64,000 bases of DNA from Cacajao melanocephalus (taxonomy: Eukaryota; Chordata; Mammalia; Primates; Pitheciidae): the NCBI GenBank assembly GCA_963573385.1, contig CAUYLG010063112.1:41909-105908 (forward strand), in the 5' to 3' direction. The position numbers were made by a program, and so were the translations under genes. The stretch's first letter is position 1, and each line of letters opens with the position of its first letter. Shown here in pieces: positions 38,241 to 51,732 of this stretch. The notes under the pieces are model-generated. The model saw only the letters and a list, made by a program, of their open reading frames with translations. It searched no databases and was not told where the DNA came from.

Positions 38241-41200
38241 ATGCATGTTGGCATTAGACAAGATGACAGAATTCGGTTTGAAAAAGAAGCTCTCCCCAGG
38301 CAATAATATCTTCAGTATACCAGGAAAAGTTTCTAAGAGAAGGAGAAATGCAATGAGGGTATAGAAGATAATGTCAAAAACTGTCATTAGTTTTTGGAGT
38401 GCAGTGATTTTTATATGACTAGAAATTAATGTCCAGGAAGTAGCAGTGTGACCTGAGGATATTAACTCTACCTTCATACTGTTAAGTTGGTAGCATGTGA
38501 TAGAATTAACAGCTGTCTCTTTAAGATGCATATTACTTACAGAAACTGTAATTAAATTATTAGATGATGCTATGCTTGTTACATAATGTGTAAATAACAA
38601 GATAATAAAATTATTTAAAACAGGAAACAATATTTTTAAAACATGGCAAGTTTGGTAGGAGGGTCTTCTCACTGCCATAGTACTTTTGCATTATCCCGTC
38701 CATGGGTGGACAACTTTATGCAATGGGAGATATTACATGCAAATATTAGGAAAGCCCAAATACTTCTATGTTTTAGGTGTCTCTTTGCTCTTCCTAGTAG
38801 TTAATTATGTTATCTAGTTAATAATTATGTATATTAAGTTTTTTCTGTTCAAATTGCTAATGTCATTTCTAATTCTTATCTGGACCCCAACTGATACATC
38901 CATTGATTTCTGGCTTTGACAATATTTTGTAGATTCTATAGCACACTTACTGTATTTCTCCACATTTTATAATTTCTAAAACTAGAGAGCCAATAATTAA
39001 TGGTGTGTTTGGCAAATATATGGTGAATTGAGCAATCTATGGTGTCTTAGATTTCATTAAATGTGTTTTGTTTTGTTTTACCCTTTAATGTCTGTGTTAG
39101 ACTTCAGTTTTCAGGGACTAAGAAAGAATAATCATTTAATTATGACCAGCTATTTAGAAAGAATATCCTGTCCTTTGGTGTAGACATTTGTATTTTAAGC
39201 CTGATTTTAAAAATGACTTGCTGTGGGACTTTGGGTTAGTTAGAAATATAAATTTCCAATTGAATTCTCCACACATATGTCTCTTTGTCCCTTTGGGGAT
39301 ATAACTAACTTTCTCTCTTTCTCACTCTCTACTTCTCTTCCTTTCTTTAGTTTGATCCAACAGACACAGATTATTAAGATTAGTCTAAGGGAAGTAGATA
39401 TCTTAGTTATTGAAAGTATATTGCCATTTTCCCCATAACAAGGTCATTTTCCTAAACTGAGTAAAAGTAGAGTTAGTAAATAGATCTTGAGCTTTCTCTA
39501 CTCTTTTCAGGAATAATAATTCTGCATGCTAAGCATTACATATCACATTTAAATGACCAGTCCCATTTGATATTGTTAAGCAGATATTTCATAGTCCATC
39601 TCCTAATTATTACATGCACAGTATTTCATTACTATCTTTACAATGCAATATGTAACTATTTGTGAATGAATTACTTTCACTGCAGTGAGATTAGTGCATG
39701 ATTAGCAAATGTCTACTAAGAAAGGAACTGATTTGAAAGCATACAATCTAACCAATTTAGATAGCTTCTCTGATGAATTCAAGCTTGAATCAATTCATAC
39801 TCAGTCTTTTGAATCTGTTGTAATTTTGACTAAAAATTGAGACAAGATTATTTCTGTAAATCTAATATCTCTCTTCTGAAGCACTCTGTGATGTAAAGTC
39901 TACTGTACCATGAAATAGATCTGTTGTACTTTTCCTTTCAACTCTGTTGACATGCCTAATAAACTCCTGCTTCATTATACAAAAAAAGTATTCATTTCTG
40001 AGACTGAGCATTATAGGAAAATGGGTTTCTATATCGTTATTCACCTGATAGACTGTTAAGAAATCTGCAAGTGTATAATTGCCAAGAGTAATCTTGTTAT
40101 TACCAATTGTACATAATCTGGAAATAGGTTCAAAATTGCTAAAGGTACAATCAAAAATAATTTTTGCATGAGTCACACCTTTAAGAAATTTACATAATTA
40201 TACTGGCTTCATCTTCTTATTCTAGTAACAATATACATGTTAGGACAGTGGCAAATTGTAATTTTAAGAAATTGAGATAATATTATTAACTATCTACTGA
40301 TATGAGGAATCTCTATGGGATCCAAATGAAAAGGCCTGGTAGTAAGCTAAGCTCAGACTCTGTGGCTTTGAAAATGCCATGTCCATCAACAAGCAATGAT
40401 GTCCAAAGCCCCTTTATTTTTATGGTTGTCTTAGAACTAATTAAACTGAGATGTTTGAACAAAAAGTTAAGATAATCAATATGCTTATTTTGCATTAGTT
40501 CCATTCAATTGTAGATTTCTGTAAATAATGTAGAGAGCCAATGAGAAATTTACACTTATTGGATAGGTTCTAATAGCAATGACTATAGGAAAAAAAAATG
40601 GTAGTAAGTATGGGGATTGAAAACAAATACATGTGACACAGTCTTCTATGTATTGTCAAATGTGTTAGTTTACAAGACCAATTACCAGTTCTCAAAGTTT
40701 CCTAGGCATGTGTGGCAATAGTGTAAAGAATTACTATAAAGCTGCTTTTGTGTATTTCCATTTAAAAGTTGTTGCTTTCCCAAATAATTTTAAGTAAGTA
40801 AATCCTGTGATTTGTTTTTTCAACACTGAAAAAAAGTTAATTATCATCTGGAAAATAAGCATTTCTAGTCAAAAAATGTATTACAATTATGAGAAAAGTT
40901 TTAATGTGTAAGAGGTTTCCTGTGATGATTTTATTATATCACCCCAAATTTTTATAGATGCCTAATAGTTGCCACCTGATCTATAAACTCACTTTCCCCA
41001 TTATGTTATTAGTCACCTGAAGGTTCAGCATGCCAAAATTCTTAGTCAAAAAGAAAAGAGGCCTAGGAGCTTCCTGGTGGCTTTCTCACAGAAAGAATCA
41101 CAGTGAACTTTGTAGGGGAACATTATCGGCAATAGAGTGAGAGTCGACTTCTGGTATTACAGAAACACAGACCACACTTAGACCTGTGTACTTAGAGCAC

Positions 41201-42450
41201 AGTACTTAGACTATTGCCTCCCACCAGTACCAGTGAGGAAGGCAAGAGACAGTGATTTACTCCTCTGCCAACTTTGAAAGATTGGCTGTAAACTAACAAC
41301 TTTGAGCCAGTGGCTATTTCTCATCATTTAGGTAACTCTGTGCCATTTTTGGGAAGGAAAAATTGGAGTAAGAATAGGCCAAGAGTTTTAAGGCAAAGTT
41401 ACTCTGAGTGAAAACTAAGCATGGAAGAGACATTTCCTTTACCTTTAGATTTCTACCTCATTTAATTACATCATTGGTGAAAGTGTTGACTTTTTCCCAA
41501 TCTCCATGAATCAGACACCTTTTGGCCATTATTCTGAGCTGGGTTATAAGTGAAAGAGCTACTGCTCTGACTTGATTTGAAATTATGGGACATTTCCCCC
41601 TACTTTTCTGACCATATTCTGTACTGCACTTCCACCTCAGTAATAGTACTTATGGCCTAATTTTTCTTTTCTACTTAAGAAGAAATGTCATATATTATGC
41701 TATCCAGTGAGTCTTTTATGTTGAAGTAAGACTTTTGTTTAGAATACGTGTAGTTTATAATACATTCCACAAACCAAAATATATATTAAAAAATTTGATG
41801 GTGATAAAACAAGAACAGTAGGATAAACACAAGACCACGCTGAGACCTATTGGGTCTGTGAGTGTTTGAAGCAAGAAAACACTTGGTTCAAAAAACTAGC
41901 TTCCACCTTTAGATTAGTAATTAGTGACCAGATTTAATAATGACGTTATTAGTAAATATTCAAGATCAGAAGACATTTACATAGGATTTCAGAAAATTAA
42001 TTGTAAAATATGTAAATTAAGTCCTTACTCTATTTTTTCTTTGTTTTGTATATTAACAGATGGTTGCAGTTCTATGTAATTTTTATATACTAATAATGGG
42101 CCCTGCCTTCCAAGAATACATTAATTCATTTAAAATATTTAATGTGGTCCAACTTTGCACTGTGACTATTTTGTTAATAGGGAAACAGTTAAGGATGGAA
42201 GTGAAGGTACTTGGTATTATGTAACTAATTTCCTAGTCAGAGGAAAACCAAATAAAAATAAGAAATACCCATACACATATTGATGCATGTCTGTGTGCAT
42301 AATAAATTTTATAAAGCAAAGTAAAATACGGTGACATAAGAGAAGTGACTGGATGGTAAAGATAATTCTTTTTAAGCAGTTTCCATTTACATCAAAAACT
42401 GGATAAGAATGGGTTATCCTCTGGAGAAGACTTTCCAGTGATGGAAGTCT
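38241..42450. other. Unrecognised AT-rich intron block
   Basis: About 4.2 kb. Minus-strand open frames of 150 codons (38226-38678) and 104 codons (39862-40176) have no recognisable domain and no flanking gene signals. A weak MIR-like trace lies near 39205. Confidence 0.4.
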
Positions 42451-43430
42451 GCTAGTACAAGAAAGTCAAGTAAAAATGTGTTTGGTGAGATAATCTAAAG
42501 GAGTTGAGTGTGGCTGGAAAATAAGAAAGGATTATTATGTGTTCTAAACTCAAGGTTGTCAGGGCCTTATCATATAAGGTAAGGAGTTTGGAGTACTGCC
42601 AGAAGCTTTCATAGTGGATTTGTATTTCCTAATTGTATTACATTTAAAGAACTCTGGACATGTTGTGGACTGGGTTAGAGTTAGAATAAGAGCTAAAGCA
42701 GAAAAAGAGTTAAAACAACCATTGTTCTCAATGGGGAGGGGGATAATTATAACAAACTAAGATATTGGTAATAGAGATAGAGATAAATAGACAGATTTGG
42801 GACATTTTTAGACATAAAGTTGCCAGGGTTTACTAATAATTCAGCGAGGGTGAGGAACAGTAAAAATAACTCTTGGGTTTTGTAATTTATCACAATTAAT
42901 AAGAAAGAGGGAAGGTAGAGCTGTTGAGAGTTTTGTTTGCCCATGTTGAATTTGAGATGCCTAGTATACATCCACGTGGCACTCTCAACTAATATTTAAT
43001 TAGGCATTGAAGTCAGGAGTTTCCAGGACTGGAGAGATTTTGATTTGGGAGTCTATCAAGTAGACGTCATGATATGGTTGATGTTTCTGGAAATCAGTTG
43101 ATGGTTTCAATTACATGAATAGATAGAAAAGTATATTTTCGAATGAATGAATAAACAAAAATAAAGATGGCATCCAATGGACAGGAGAAAATAGGAAGAC
43201 ATTTCAGGATTTAGGACAAACCACAAAAAATGAAGAAAAGAAGAAATTGAAAACCCAGTAAAGAAAGCATAGAATGTTTGAAATACTACGCATGAAACAG
43301 AACTCTTAATTATTTGGATTGCTTTTTGGTCATTGGATCATTCCTACATGATGGTTCCTATGAGGAGAAAAGTATCATTGTTGAGTTAGCCCAGATGATG
43401 CAAGCAATTGAAGAAATATGAGGGAAGTAA
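42450..43430 (+). repeat. Ancient interspersed repeat, copy 3 (family not named)
   Basis: AAGGTAAGGAGTTTGGAGTA, TTGAATTTGAGATGCCTAGT, ACATCCACGTGGCACTC and GAGATTTTGATTTGGGAGTC follow the same order as the recalled repeat seen at 20185 and 36090. Confidence 0.5.
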
Positions 43431-43574
43431 ATATCATTAAGAAACATATTAAAATCTAGTTAAACAATTAAAAATGAAATTAAATGTATGTGTTTGTGTA
43501 TTTTAGGCAGAATTGAAACATAAACCTAGAAATATGAGGAGGAAAAAATTATTTAGAGATGAATACACAAAACT

Positions 43575-43768
43575 TACTTTAAAGTGTTTAATATGTCAAT
43601 GTATGTTCATCAGTGGTCACAAATGTCCCCAGTCTGGTGGGGGATGTTGAAAATGGGACACTTATACATGTGTGGAGTGAATGAATATATGAGAAATGTC
43701 TGTATCCTCTGCTTAATATTGCCATGAACCTAAAACTGCTCTAAAACTCCAAGTCTATTTTAAAATAA
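43575..43768 (+). mobile_element. L1M 3' end, sense
   Basis: TCAATGTATGTTCATCAGTG, CAGTCTGGTGGGGGATGTTG and CCATGAACCTAAAACTGCTC lead to CAAGTCTATTTTAAAATAAT, the typical 3' end of an old L1 (L1ME/MC). Confidence 0.75.
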
Positions 43769-44337
43769 TAATGAGAAGTAGAATGTTGACTATTTAATTT
43801 GTCTACCTAGAAACTAAGGGATACATGAATGCTATTTTATTGAATGTTTTCAAATATATTCAATAATGCACATACTACTTATGCTTAATAATTTATTTCT
43901 CAAACAAGTAGAGATTTCACTACAGCTCACTGAATCAAATTGAAATCTCATTTAAATTCAATCTACATTTTGGCAGTAAAAGCTCTAAAATTATATACAT
44001 GTACACCTTAAATGCGGCCTATTGTTGCCAAATCATGTGGAACACAATCTGAAATTGGAAAGAGTCAATCACAAATTCTGTTCCTGGCATTCGTTATGAT
44101 ATTTATTACATCATTTGGAATTTTATTGTTTTGTTAATGATTGGCCCTAAACAGGATGAAAAATGATTACCTGTTCTTTACAGATAGAATATCGTTGCTG
44201 TTTATGTGCATTTAGTCTTTTAATTTTTCACTCTTTTAACCAATGTTTTCTTGAGCACTAACATCAGACAGTACTTATTCTAAGTGCCATGGATACTAGA
44301 AGGTATTTTTTATAAGCATACATTTTTAAGAAATTAC

Positions 44338-44700
44338 ATGTGTGTGTGTGTGTGTATACATGTATATACACACACACTGACCTCATATATATATATATAT
44401 ATGTATATACACACACATACCTTCTTCTCACACACATTTCCTCAGAAATTTAAGAGTATCATGTTAATTAAGAAGGTGTGTGTGTATATATGTATATACA
44501 TATGTATGTGTGTGTATATATGTATATACACACATATACCTTCTCACATTTCCTCAAATTTTTAGAAGAGTATCATGTTAAGAAGGTATGTGTGTGTATA
44601 TATATATATGTATATACATATGTATGTGTGTATATACATATACACACATACATACCTTCTCACATTTCCTCAGAAATTAAGAAGAGTATCATGTTAATAT
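44338..44700. repeat. Three tandem units of about 110 nt with TG/TA/CA cores
   Basis: Each unit has a TGTG/TATA/CACA-rich core, then CCTTCTCACATTTCCTCA-like sequence and AGAGTATCATGTTAA. The shared tail falls near 44452, 44566 and 44685. The unit is part unique, part microsatellite. Confidence 0.88.
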
Positions 44701-44840
44701 TATAAATAAATATTATCATTATTTCCTTCCACTCTTAGGGAACTTGAGGACTGCAGGAATCTTCACCAAGGGTATCTCTCACAAAACAGCCTTAAGATTT
44801 CCCTCAGCGTCACTAAACTTTAGACAGTTTCTTTCTAACC
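44672..44840 (+). repeat. Local duplication, copy 1
   Basis: 169 nt from AGAAATTAAGAAGAGTATC to GACAGTTTCTTTCTAACC, highly similar to 45687-45854. Intervening sequence is not repeated. It overlaps the last tandem unit. Confidence 0.95.
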
Positions 44841-44847
44841 CATGCAA

Positions 44848-44875
44848 CTGAGGTCAGTTGCGTAACTGACCTCAG
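44848..44875. repeat. Perfect 12-bp inverted repeat, 4-nt loop
   Basis: CTGAGGTCAGTT, loop GCGT, AACTGACCTCAG. Located 8 nt after duplication copy 1 and absent after copy 2. Confidence 0.95.
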
Positions 44876-45686
44876 AAGAAGGTGTAAACACTAGAAATGT
44901 GTTGTGATAACCTGTGCCTGGAAAGAATAGGCAGAGGATACCTGAGATGATCCAGGTTTTAAAAGGTAACAAGGTATTCCCAGGCAAAATCAAAGCATTT
45001 AAAAAGTCATTGTGGTTACTTGGGCAAGAGGGTGAACAAGAAACAGGGAAGGATAAGAAAGGTAAGACCAAGAAGGAAGGCTAGGTACAGATGATGATGT
45101 TCCTGTAGACTATGCTGTGAGCTTTTTACATTATCTTCTAAGTCCGTATTTCTCTTGCTAGAGCACTGTGTTAGGGAATGAATTTGAAGCTTCATGAAAG
45201 TCACAACAGTGATTGAAGCATCATCTTGGACTGCCAAGTTTCCCTATGGGTGTATATGTTTTGTGTTACATAATGAAGTATATATTAATGAGGACAAAAT
45301 ATGGTATAAAATTCAAGAGTTGCATGAATTTAAAAATTAAAGTGCCAAATTTGAAAAAAAATTGCCCTCCTTGTAGGTATCTTGTCAAACCATCTTGATG
45401 TCTAAGATCGTGAATATTCTATCCTCATTAGCTGGGACTGCTTTAATAGATTAGCTTGGGAAATATGGATGAGGGGTGGAAAGAAGTGAAAGGCTGAAAT
45501 TGTTAGGTATTTCATCAGATATGTCTTTTAGAAATATAAGCTCCTGGCAGTGTGATGTTCAGGTTGATAAGGGGAAGCTGGGATCAGAAGACACAGAGAC
45601 ATATTTAAAAATAGTAAGCTAGAGAGGGACAGGGTGATTAATTCCATGGAGTGCAGGAATGTGACCCATGCTTCTCTGACTTCACT
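44876..45686. other. Sequence between the two duplication copies
   Basis: Moderate-GC sequence with no recognised repeat or gene. Overlapping minus-strand open frames at 44835-45071 and 45016-45237 show no domain. Confidence 0.4.
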
Positions 45687-45854
45687 AGAAATTTAGAAGA
45701 GTATCATGTTAATATTATAAATAAATATTTCATTATTTCCTTCCACTCTTTGGGAACTTGAGGACTGTAGGAATCTTCACCAAGGGTATTTCTCACAAGA
45801 TAGCCTTAAGGTTTCTCTCAGCGTGACTGAACTTCAGACAGTTTCTTTCTTACC
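45687..45854 (+). repeat. Local duplication, copy 2
   Basis: 168 nt matching 44672-44840 in the same orientation, offset about 1,015 nt, with around a dozen differences. No TG/TA core precedes it. Confidence 0.95.
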
Positions 45855-46365
45855 TTCTTCTCTTGTTACTTCTTCACAGGATCCAAATGATCTAACCACA
45901 GAAATTCATCCCCTCCATTTTCTTAGAGAATTTACTTCAGAACCCAGTAATTATAAATTCTTTCTTTGCCTATTTGGGGTATAAATCTCTTTAAAGGCGT
46001 CTTGTTCGTTGAAGAACCCGACTGTCTTTCTGAAGGACCTGGGAGCCATCCCTTTGAAGTGTAATCATCAAGGAAGATAGCATCTGTATCTCACAGGGTC
46101 TTTAGAAGGGTAGGAGACTAATTTTGGTAGACATCTTGATCCAAGCTGTAAAACTACCTCCTGACTTGAAGATTGAAAAAAAAAAAACAAACACCTAATT
46201 TTCTTTTGGTTAAGGCTAAATAGGAAATGCATATGATCTATGAGCTCTCTCAACCCAGCTCTTAAAAACTCTCTCACCCATTGTTACAATGGAGTCAAGC
46301 TCAGACTGATTTTTGGCTTCTCTCCTTCATTGCAGTAGCCTTGAATAAAATCTTTCTCGATTGTT
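45855..46365 (+). mobile_element. Possible LTR-like sequence
   Basis: Less AT-rich, ending in GCAGTAGCCTTGAATAAAATC, which looks like an LTR-type polyadenylation region. No family recognised and no target-site duplication found, so this is a guess. Confidence 0.25.
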
Positions 46366-48767
46366 TAACTTTTTCTAGTTAAACTTTTGCTGTGACAATA
46401 GGCTTCTCAATTTCCACTAAATTAAATTACCTCATCTTGAACATTTGTTTAAACTTAATTGTTTACTGCAGTATGAAGTTATAATTTTATAGTGAAAGTA
46501 TCACAGTATCTCTCCCAGTATTTTGTTAGGCAGTATAATTTTTTACAGGCAATATTAAGAATTAAATTGAAAAACCCAACAACACCATGTAGGGAAAAAC
46601 TATGTCTACTTATTTCTCAAATATCATATGATCCATGTCTTAATGTAAAGAAGCAAAAGATCTGTAGAATTGTTTTTACTGTTTAAATTTTGGTGTGCGT
46701 GAGAAACAGATTATATTTACAGAAACCTTAATAAATAGCTGTGTGAAACTCATCTTGTGTCATGTGCAAAGATGTTCAGAAAAGTTACCCATATCATCTA
46801 TAAGAAGACTCTCTAATGACATTTCTATCTGCCCAAATGTTAAGAGCAATTGTTCTTCCTGAGTCCATAATGTGTTGTTACGTAATCAGAACTGAAAATC
46901 ACACAACTGGCCTTGTTTTCTTCTGTAATGCTTGCTAAAAATATTCGGGCCACAATAATGGCCCAACTAAAGTCATAGGTCTTTAAGGTATGGCATTTTC
47001 AGACTTTTTTTCTTTTTAGTTCATTTTACAAACTTACTGAATTTTTTTTTATTTCAGTCTCTAGCTTCTACTTTGACATGAAACTCTTGAATTCTGTTTC
47101 ATCTGTTCTCAAATCATCTTCAGGACAAGGTCTGTCCTGCATACACAGATGGGAGCTTAATAGATTGCCAGTTGGTTTGGTATAATCATAGGAAGTCTCC
47201 AGGATTGGTTTGCTTTGGAACTCTTTTCTCAGCTATTTGAAGTGGTGCTTGGTAAAACTCCTTCAGTTAGATTTGATCAGCCCAAAACACTTAGCAGGAG
47301 ACATCATAACAGGTAGCATGTTGACAGTAAGATAAAGCCCGAATAGGAGTTGAAGGGCAAGCTACATGCCACTTTTTAACCAAAAGAATTATTCTAAGTA
47401 TGTGAATAACCAGAAATAGATGATTCTATGGAGTAGAGATCCTATTAAAAGGAAGTATAAGTAACAAGACAATCAGCAGCTGATTGCTTAGAATTAAAAT
47501 ACAAGTCTATCATGTACCAGATTAGATACATAACAAGTTGCATAACTTCTATTCATTTAAATCACATACCTTTAAAAGGAGATAATAGCATTCCCTCATA
47601 AGGTTGTTAGGAGAATTACAGAAGTGAGCAGATGTAAAGTTATAATAAAAAGAGTGACTCAGCTGGTTTGACACAAAGATACATAACAATACACTAAAAT
47701 AGGCAATTTTAGAAGAACAAAGTTATTCTCTGAAAATCCCTGGTATCTAAAATAACAGCAAAAGAGATACACAGAAACAATACAATATTTTTCACGGGTA
47801 AAGAAACAATTTTTTTTTTGTAAGATGGAAATCATGCCCTGTTTTGGCATACAAACTGCTGTATTTATAACTGAGTTGAATAGAAATGCTACAGTTCAGG
47901 CTCTCCCAACAGTTGTTATATATACAAATTTGTTAGAGAAGTGGTAAGGATATTTCACAAACATCAGATTTTAAATTTTTCTAAGGGAGCTTATTTTTTC
48001 CACATTTATCTCTTGTTCAATCAATATTTTTGCTCCTATATGATTCATTATTTTCATAGACTATCAGTATTATGGACACATTCCTTATTCAAGTAGAGGA
48101 ACTGATTATAAAGTAACCCAAAAATGTAGTGAAATGAGTTTGTTAGAATTAAATATAAAACCTGTTTGGTATAATGGAATAGTTTCATGACGTGTTGTAA
48201 GAATCAAATATGGTAAATATATCACAGAAAGCTTTACATATAGCATGATAGAAAATTGAGTTTTTAAATTGAGACTTAAACATAAGTTTAACTTCCTTGT
48301 GTTTTTTATTATAAAATTGAAAATTATAGATCCTAGTTTACTTAATGATACTCAGAGAACTAGTCATCTTCATGAACTTCAAACCTTGTGTATATTTATC
48401 TATTTAAATTCAAGTGTTTCAGAATAAGTGAAACATTTTCACAGGTTATTATTGAAAATATTGCAATATTTTAAAAAGTTAGAAAAAACATGTTATATGT
48501 TAAACATGGTAAATAAAAATCAAGGGAATTTGCAGTAAAAAGCAATGGATTCCCAAACCAATTCTTCTTACATTTAAGTCTGCTAAAAGAGACAAACTTT
48601 AAAATACTGCCTTATTTTATTCTTTCTGTTATTCCTTTGATTTGCTCATACATCTATTTGTTTAAATTTGAGATATGATTGCATATTTAATTTATTGGCT
48701 TTCTATTGTGAAAGATAAATCTTTTATAAACTAATTACACCAACTACCTCTCCAACTTTGTCAGTAG
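46366..48767. other. Intronic sequence, mostly unrecognised
   Basis: A probable MIR lies at 47490-47645. The remainder shows no gene or nameable repeat. Confidence 0.4.
47490..47645 (+). mobile_element. Probable MIR
   Basis: GTTGCATAACTTCTATTCAT, AGGAGATAATAGCATTCCC, ATAAGGTTGTTAGGAGAATT and GTGAGCAGATGTAAAGT follow the MIR 3' half (GATAATAATAGTACCT, GTTGTGAGGATTAAATG, ATGTAAAGC). Confidence 0.65.
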
Positions 48768-49090
48768 TTTTGTTTTTTTTGGTTTTTTTTGTTTTTTTTT
48801 TTAAGGATATGGACTTGTTCTGTTGCCCACGTGGGAGTGCATTAGCGGGATCTTGGCTCACTGCAGCCTCCACCTCCAGGGTTTAAGCAGTTTTCCTGCC
48901 TCAGCCTCCGAGTCGCTGGAATTACAGGTGCCTACCACCACGCCCAGCTGATTTTTGTATATATTTTTTAGTGGACACAGGGTTTCACTATGTTGGCCAG
49001 GCTGGTCTCCAACTCCTGACCTCAAGTGATCTGCTTGCCTCAGCCTCCCAAAGTGTTGGGATTACAGGCGTGAGTCACCGTGCCCAGCCT
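48768..49090 (-). mobile_element. Alu, full length, antisense
   Basis: Interrupted T tract, TTGGCTCACTGCAGCCTCC, CCTCAGCCTCCGAGTCGC, GGGATTACAGGCGTGAGTCA to CCCAGCCT. AluS/J-like. Confidence 0.94.
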
Positions 49091-51732
49091 CTGTTATTAA
49101 TTTTAATTCTTAGGTTGACTACATGAACTTAAATAATACATTAATATTATATGTTTTAATTAAATCCAGAGCAACTATGTGGACTTTTATTAAAATTAAG
49201 GGAATTAGTGCCCATACTATTCTATCTACCTGTCTCCCTATTAATCTTTCCACCTACTGAATTCTGTGACCTATATTCTATGTTTACATTGCCATTATTT
49301 GTCTATATTACACTCCAGTATATTAAGTATAATGAAGATTTCTGTGCTTTGTTTAAATATTGAGTTTAAAATGGAAAATCAGTAATAAACATTTACATTA
49401 TTATGTATATATTAATATTCTTCACTGCCAAAGTGAAGCTAGAATATATATCCCATTTGGTAATCCAAGTCCCTTTGAAAGACAACATTTCTTAGCTTTA
49501 AGACAAAGCAATTTATTATACTCTGAATAGATTATTCAAATGAAGTCTTAATTTAGTTTGCTTTATATTTGGACCATGACCTCCTTGGAGCATTTAAAAA
49601 ATTTCTGCTCAAATTTCAATTCTTAATTAATAATTAGTAATGTTCTAACTTAAATTATTAGTCTTTAATAATTAATAGTTTATTAATATCATTTCAAATT
49701 AAAAATATACTACAGTTTCATATAAGTATGATGGATCTAACTGCAAAATCTTTCTTGAAACACTTTCTTCAGTGTTCACTGACTTAAGTTTCTAAGTTGG
49801 ACAATCACTGTCTCAGGTATTATAGAATATCTCATCATTGAATTCCTCAATTAAATAAATAGTTTCATATTCCACTTCTCTTTTATATTTATCTCACTGA
49901 TCTTTCTGGTGTATATCTTAAAGTAACTTCTTGAGAACATTTGAGAAGGTTTGTTTTTATTATTTTCATTGCTCAGTGTGGTTTTTGGACCTCTTGAATT
50001 GTTCTTATATATGACTTATTTATCTCATGTTTTCTTTTGGTATGGTTTTGCAGTACATTATTGCAAGTTTTTCTCACTCTATTTTCTTATTCTTACAGTG
50101 GATTTTGTTTCCACAACTTTACTGCTAATACTTAAGTGTATTTTTATTCTTTGAATTTTTCCCTTTACCTATAATCTCTTTCTTGTTTTGTAAGTGTGAT
50201 ATTCATCTATCTTTCTTTGAGGAAAATAATTAGAAATTTTGAAACTACTTTATTGTCCATTGAATTTCATTAAGAATCAAAAGGGGTTACTTGATCTGTT
50301 TCTAGGACTAGAATGAAGATCACTCCATTTCTGATGCCACCTCAGATTTGTTTGTTTCTTCTCCTAATGTCTGTAACCTTCTTCAAACTGAAATTTGTGA
50401 AATACCCAGTTGCTCTAGACACCCTCCTTCCACCAGTCTCTTTGCTCTTGAATATTGAGTTCTTTTTAAATTACTTACTGACACTTTAAAGGATTCTTCA
50501 GAGAGCAGAAAGATGAATGTTTCTGTTAAGTATGCAGTAGAGAGCAGTTACTCAGAATATATAATTAAAGGCTTGTAAATGAGAAAAGCAGATATTTTTA
50601 TGATTATAAATGAAATAGTAAACTATGTAATGAATGTGTATAAAACTAATAAGTATACACATGTATATGAATTGAAAAATTTTAGTGAAAATATTTTGAA
50701 GAAAGTTGTTATAAATTATGCAACACCCAAATATATAAAACATATATTTATAAACGTACAAATTTAGGTATTGAATTTAAAATTCAAAACCTAAATTTTG
50801 AATGTAGAAAATACACAATTCAAAATTTTAATTATTCTAGGATTTAATAGTTTTATTTTCTTTAGTAGACTACACAACAACTCTTTCCAAAAAATAAACT
50901 GATTAAATTGATATGTAGCTATCACTATTTATCTGAATGATGTTTATTTGCCTGACACAAACATGTTCTTAATGTGAAGGTTTCATTTGCCTCATTTCTC
51001 TTAAATAAGACTTACAGCTTTTCACTGTGCTAAAATATGTTTAAGTTATGGCTGTGATTCCTGATGAAGAATAGAAAAACATTACAGTGACACACAAAAA
51101 TGATGATAAATACATTTGTATTTAAATAATCTTCCTTTGCAAATATAATTTGCTGGTATGTGTTATAATGAGTAATAGACATTTATCTCTAAATTTTCAG
51201 ACATGGAACAAATAATCTAAAATAAATACTAAATTTTTCACGTAAGGAGCTATCAGTAAATTATCAAATATATGAATTATTATACACTGAAAATAGCATT
51301 TTAATTAGAGAAAGATTTAGTTGTGTGAGATGTGTAACTTGAGGTAAGCATATGACAAGAATTAAGTTTGAAAATGGCACTAAGACATGAGTAAAATGTC
51401 AAGATCTGAGCTGTGGATGTAGGGATACTAGTTATATCAGTATAAGAAACCCTGAATGCAAAAGGAGAAAAATTGGATAAATAGTTAAAGCTTTTGAAAA
51501 TCCAAGATGATAGGTGGCAGATAAAGAGAAAAATGTATTAATCTGTTTTGATGTAATGCAAAATGTTTAATAATTTGTCAGTAAAGTGAACCTTCTGGGA
51601 TTGTTTCTCATTCCACTTGGTGACAGTAGGTTCTATATATCACATGTAATTTCCCTGGATCTATCTTGAAATTTACTGATTCTTTCTTCTGGCATTTTAT
51701 ATCTGCTACTGGGCTCAGTTAGTAAACTTTTC
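49091..51732. other. Unrecognised AT-rich intron block
   Basis: No gene or repeat named. 50560-50830 is very AT-rich and carries accidental open frames on both strands. Confidence 0.4.

Noticed and set aside
38226..38678. 150-codon minus-strand open frame
   Set aside because: No domain, no splice or promoter signals, AT-rich composition, opposite to an ancient repeat. Likely chance.
39862..40176. 104-codon minus-strand open frame
   Set aside because: No recognisable family or gene context. Conservation analysis could rescue it but nothing visible supports it.
44284..44705. VCVCVYIYIY-type open frames
   Set aside because: Translation of TG/TA microsatellite.
45855..46365. Calling a full ERV between the two duplicated segments as LTRs
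   Set aside because: Similarity covers only about 169 nt, flanks differ, and no primer site or target-site duplication was found.
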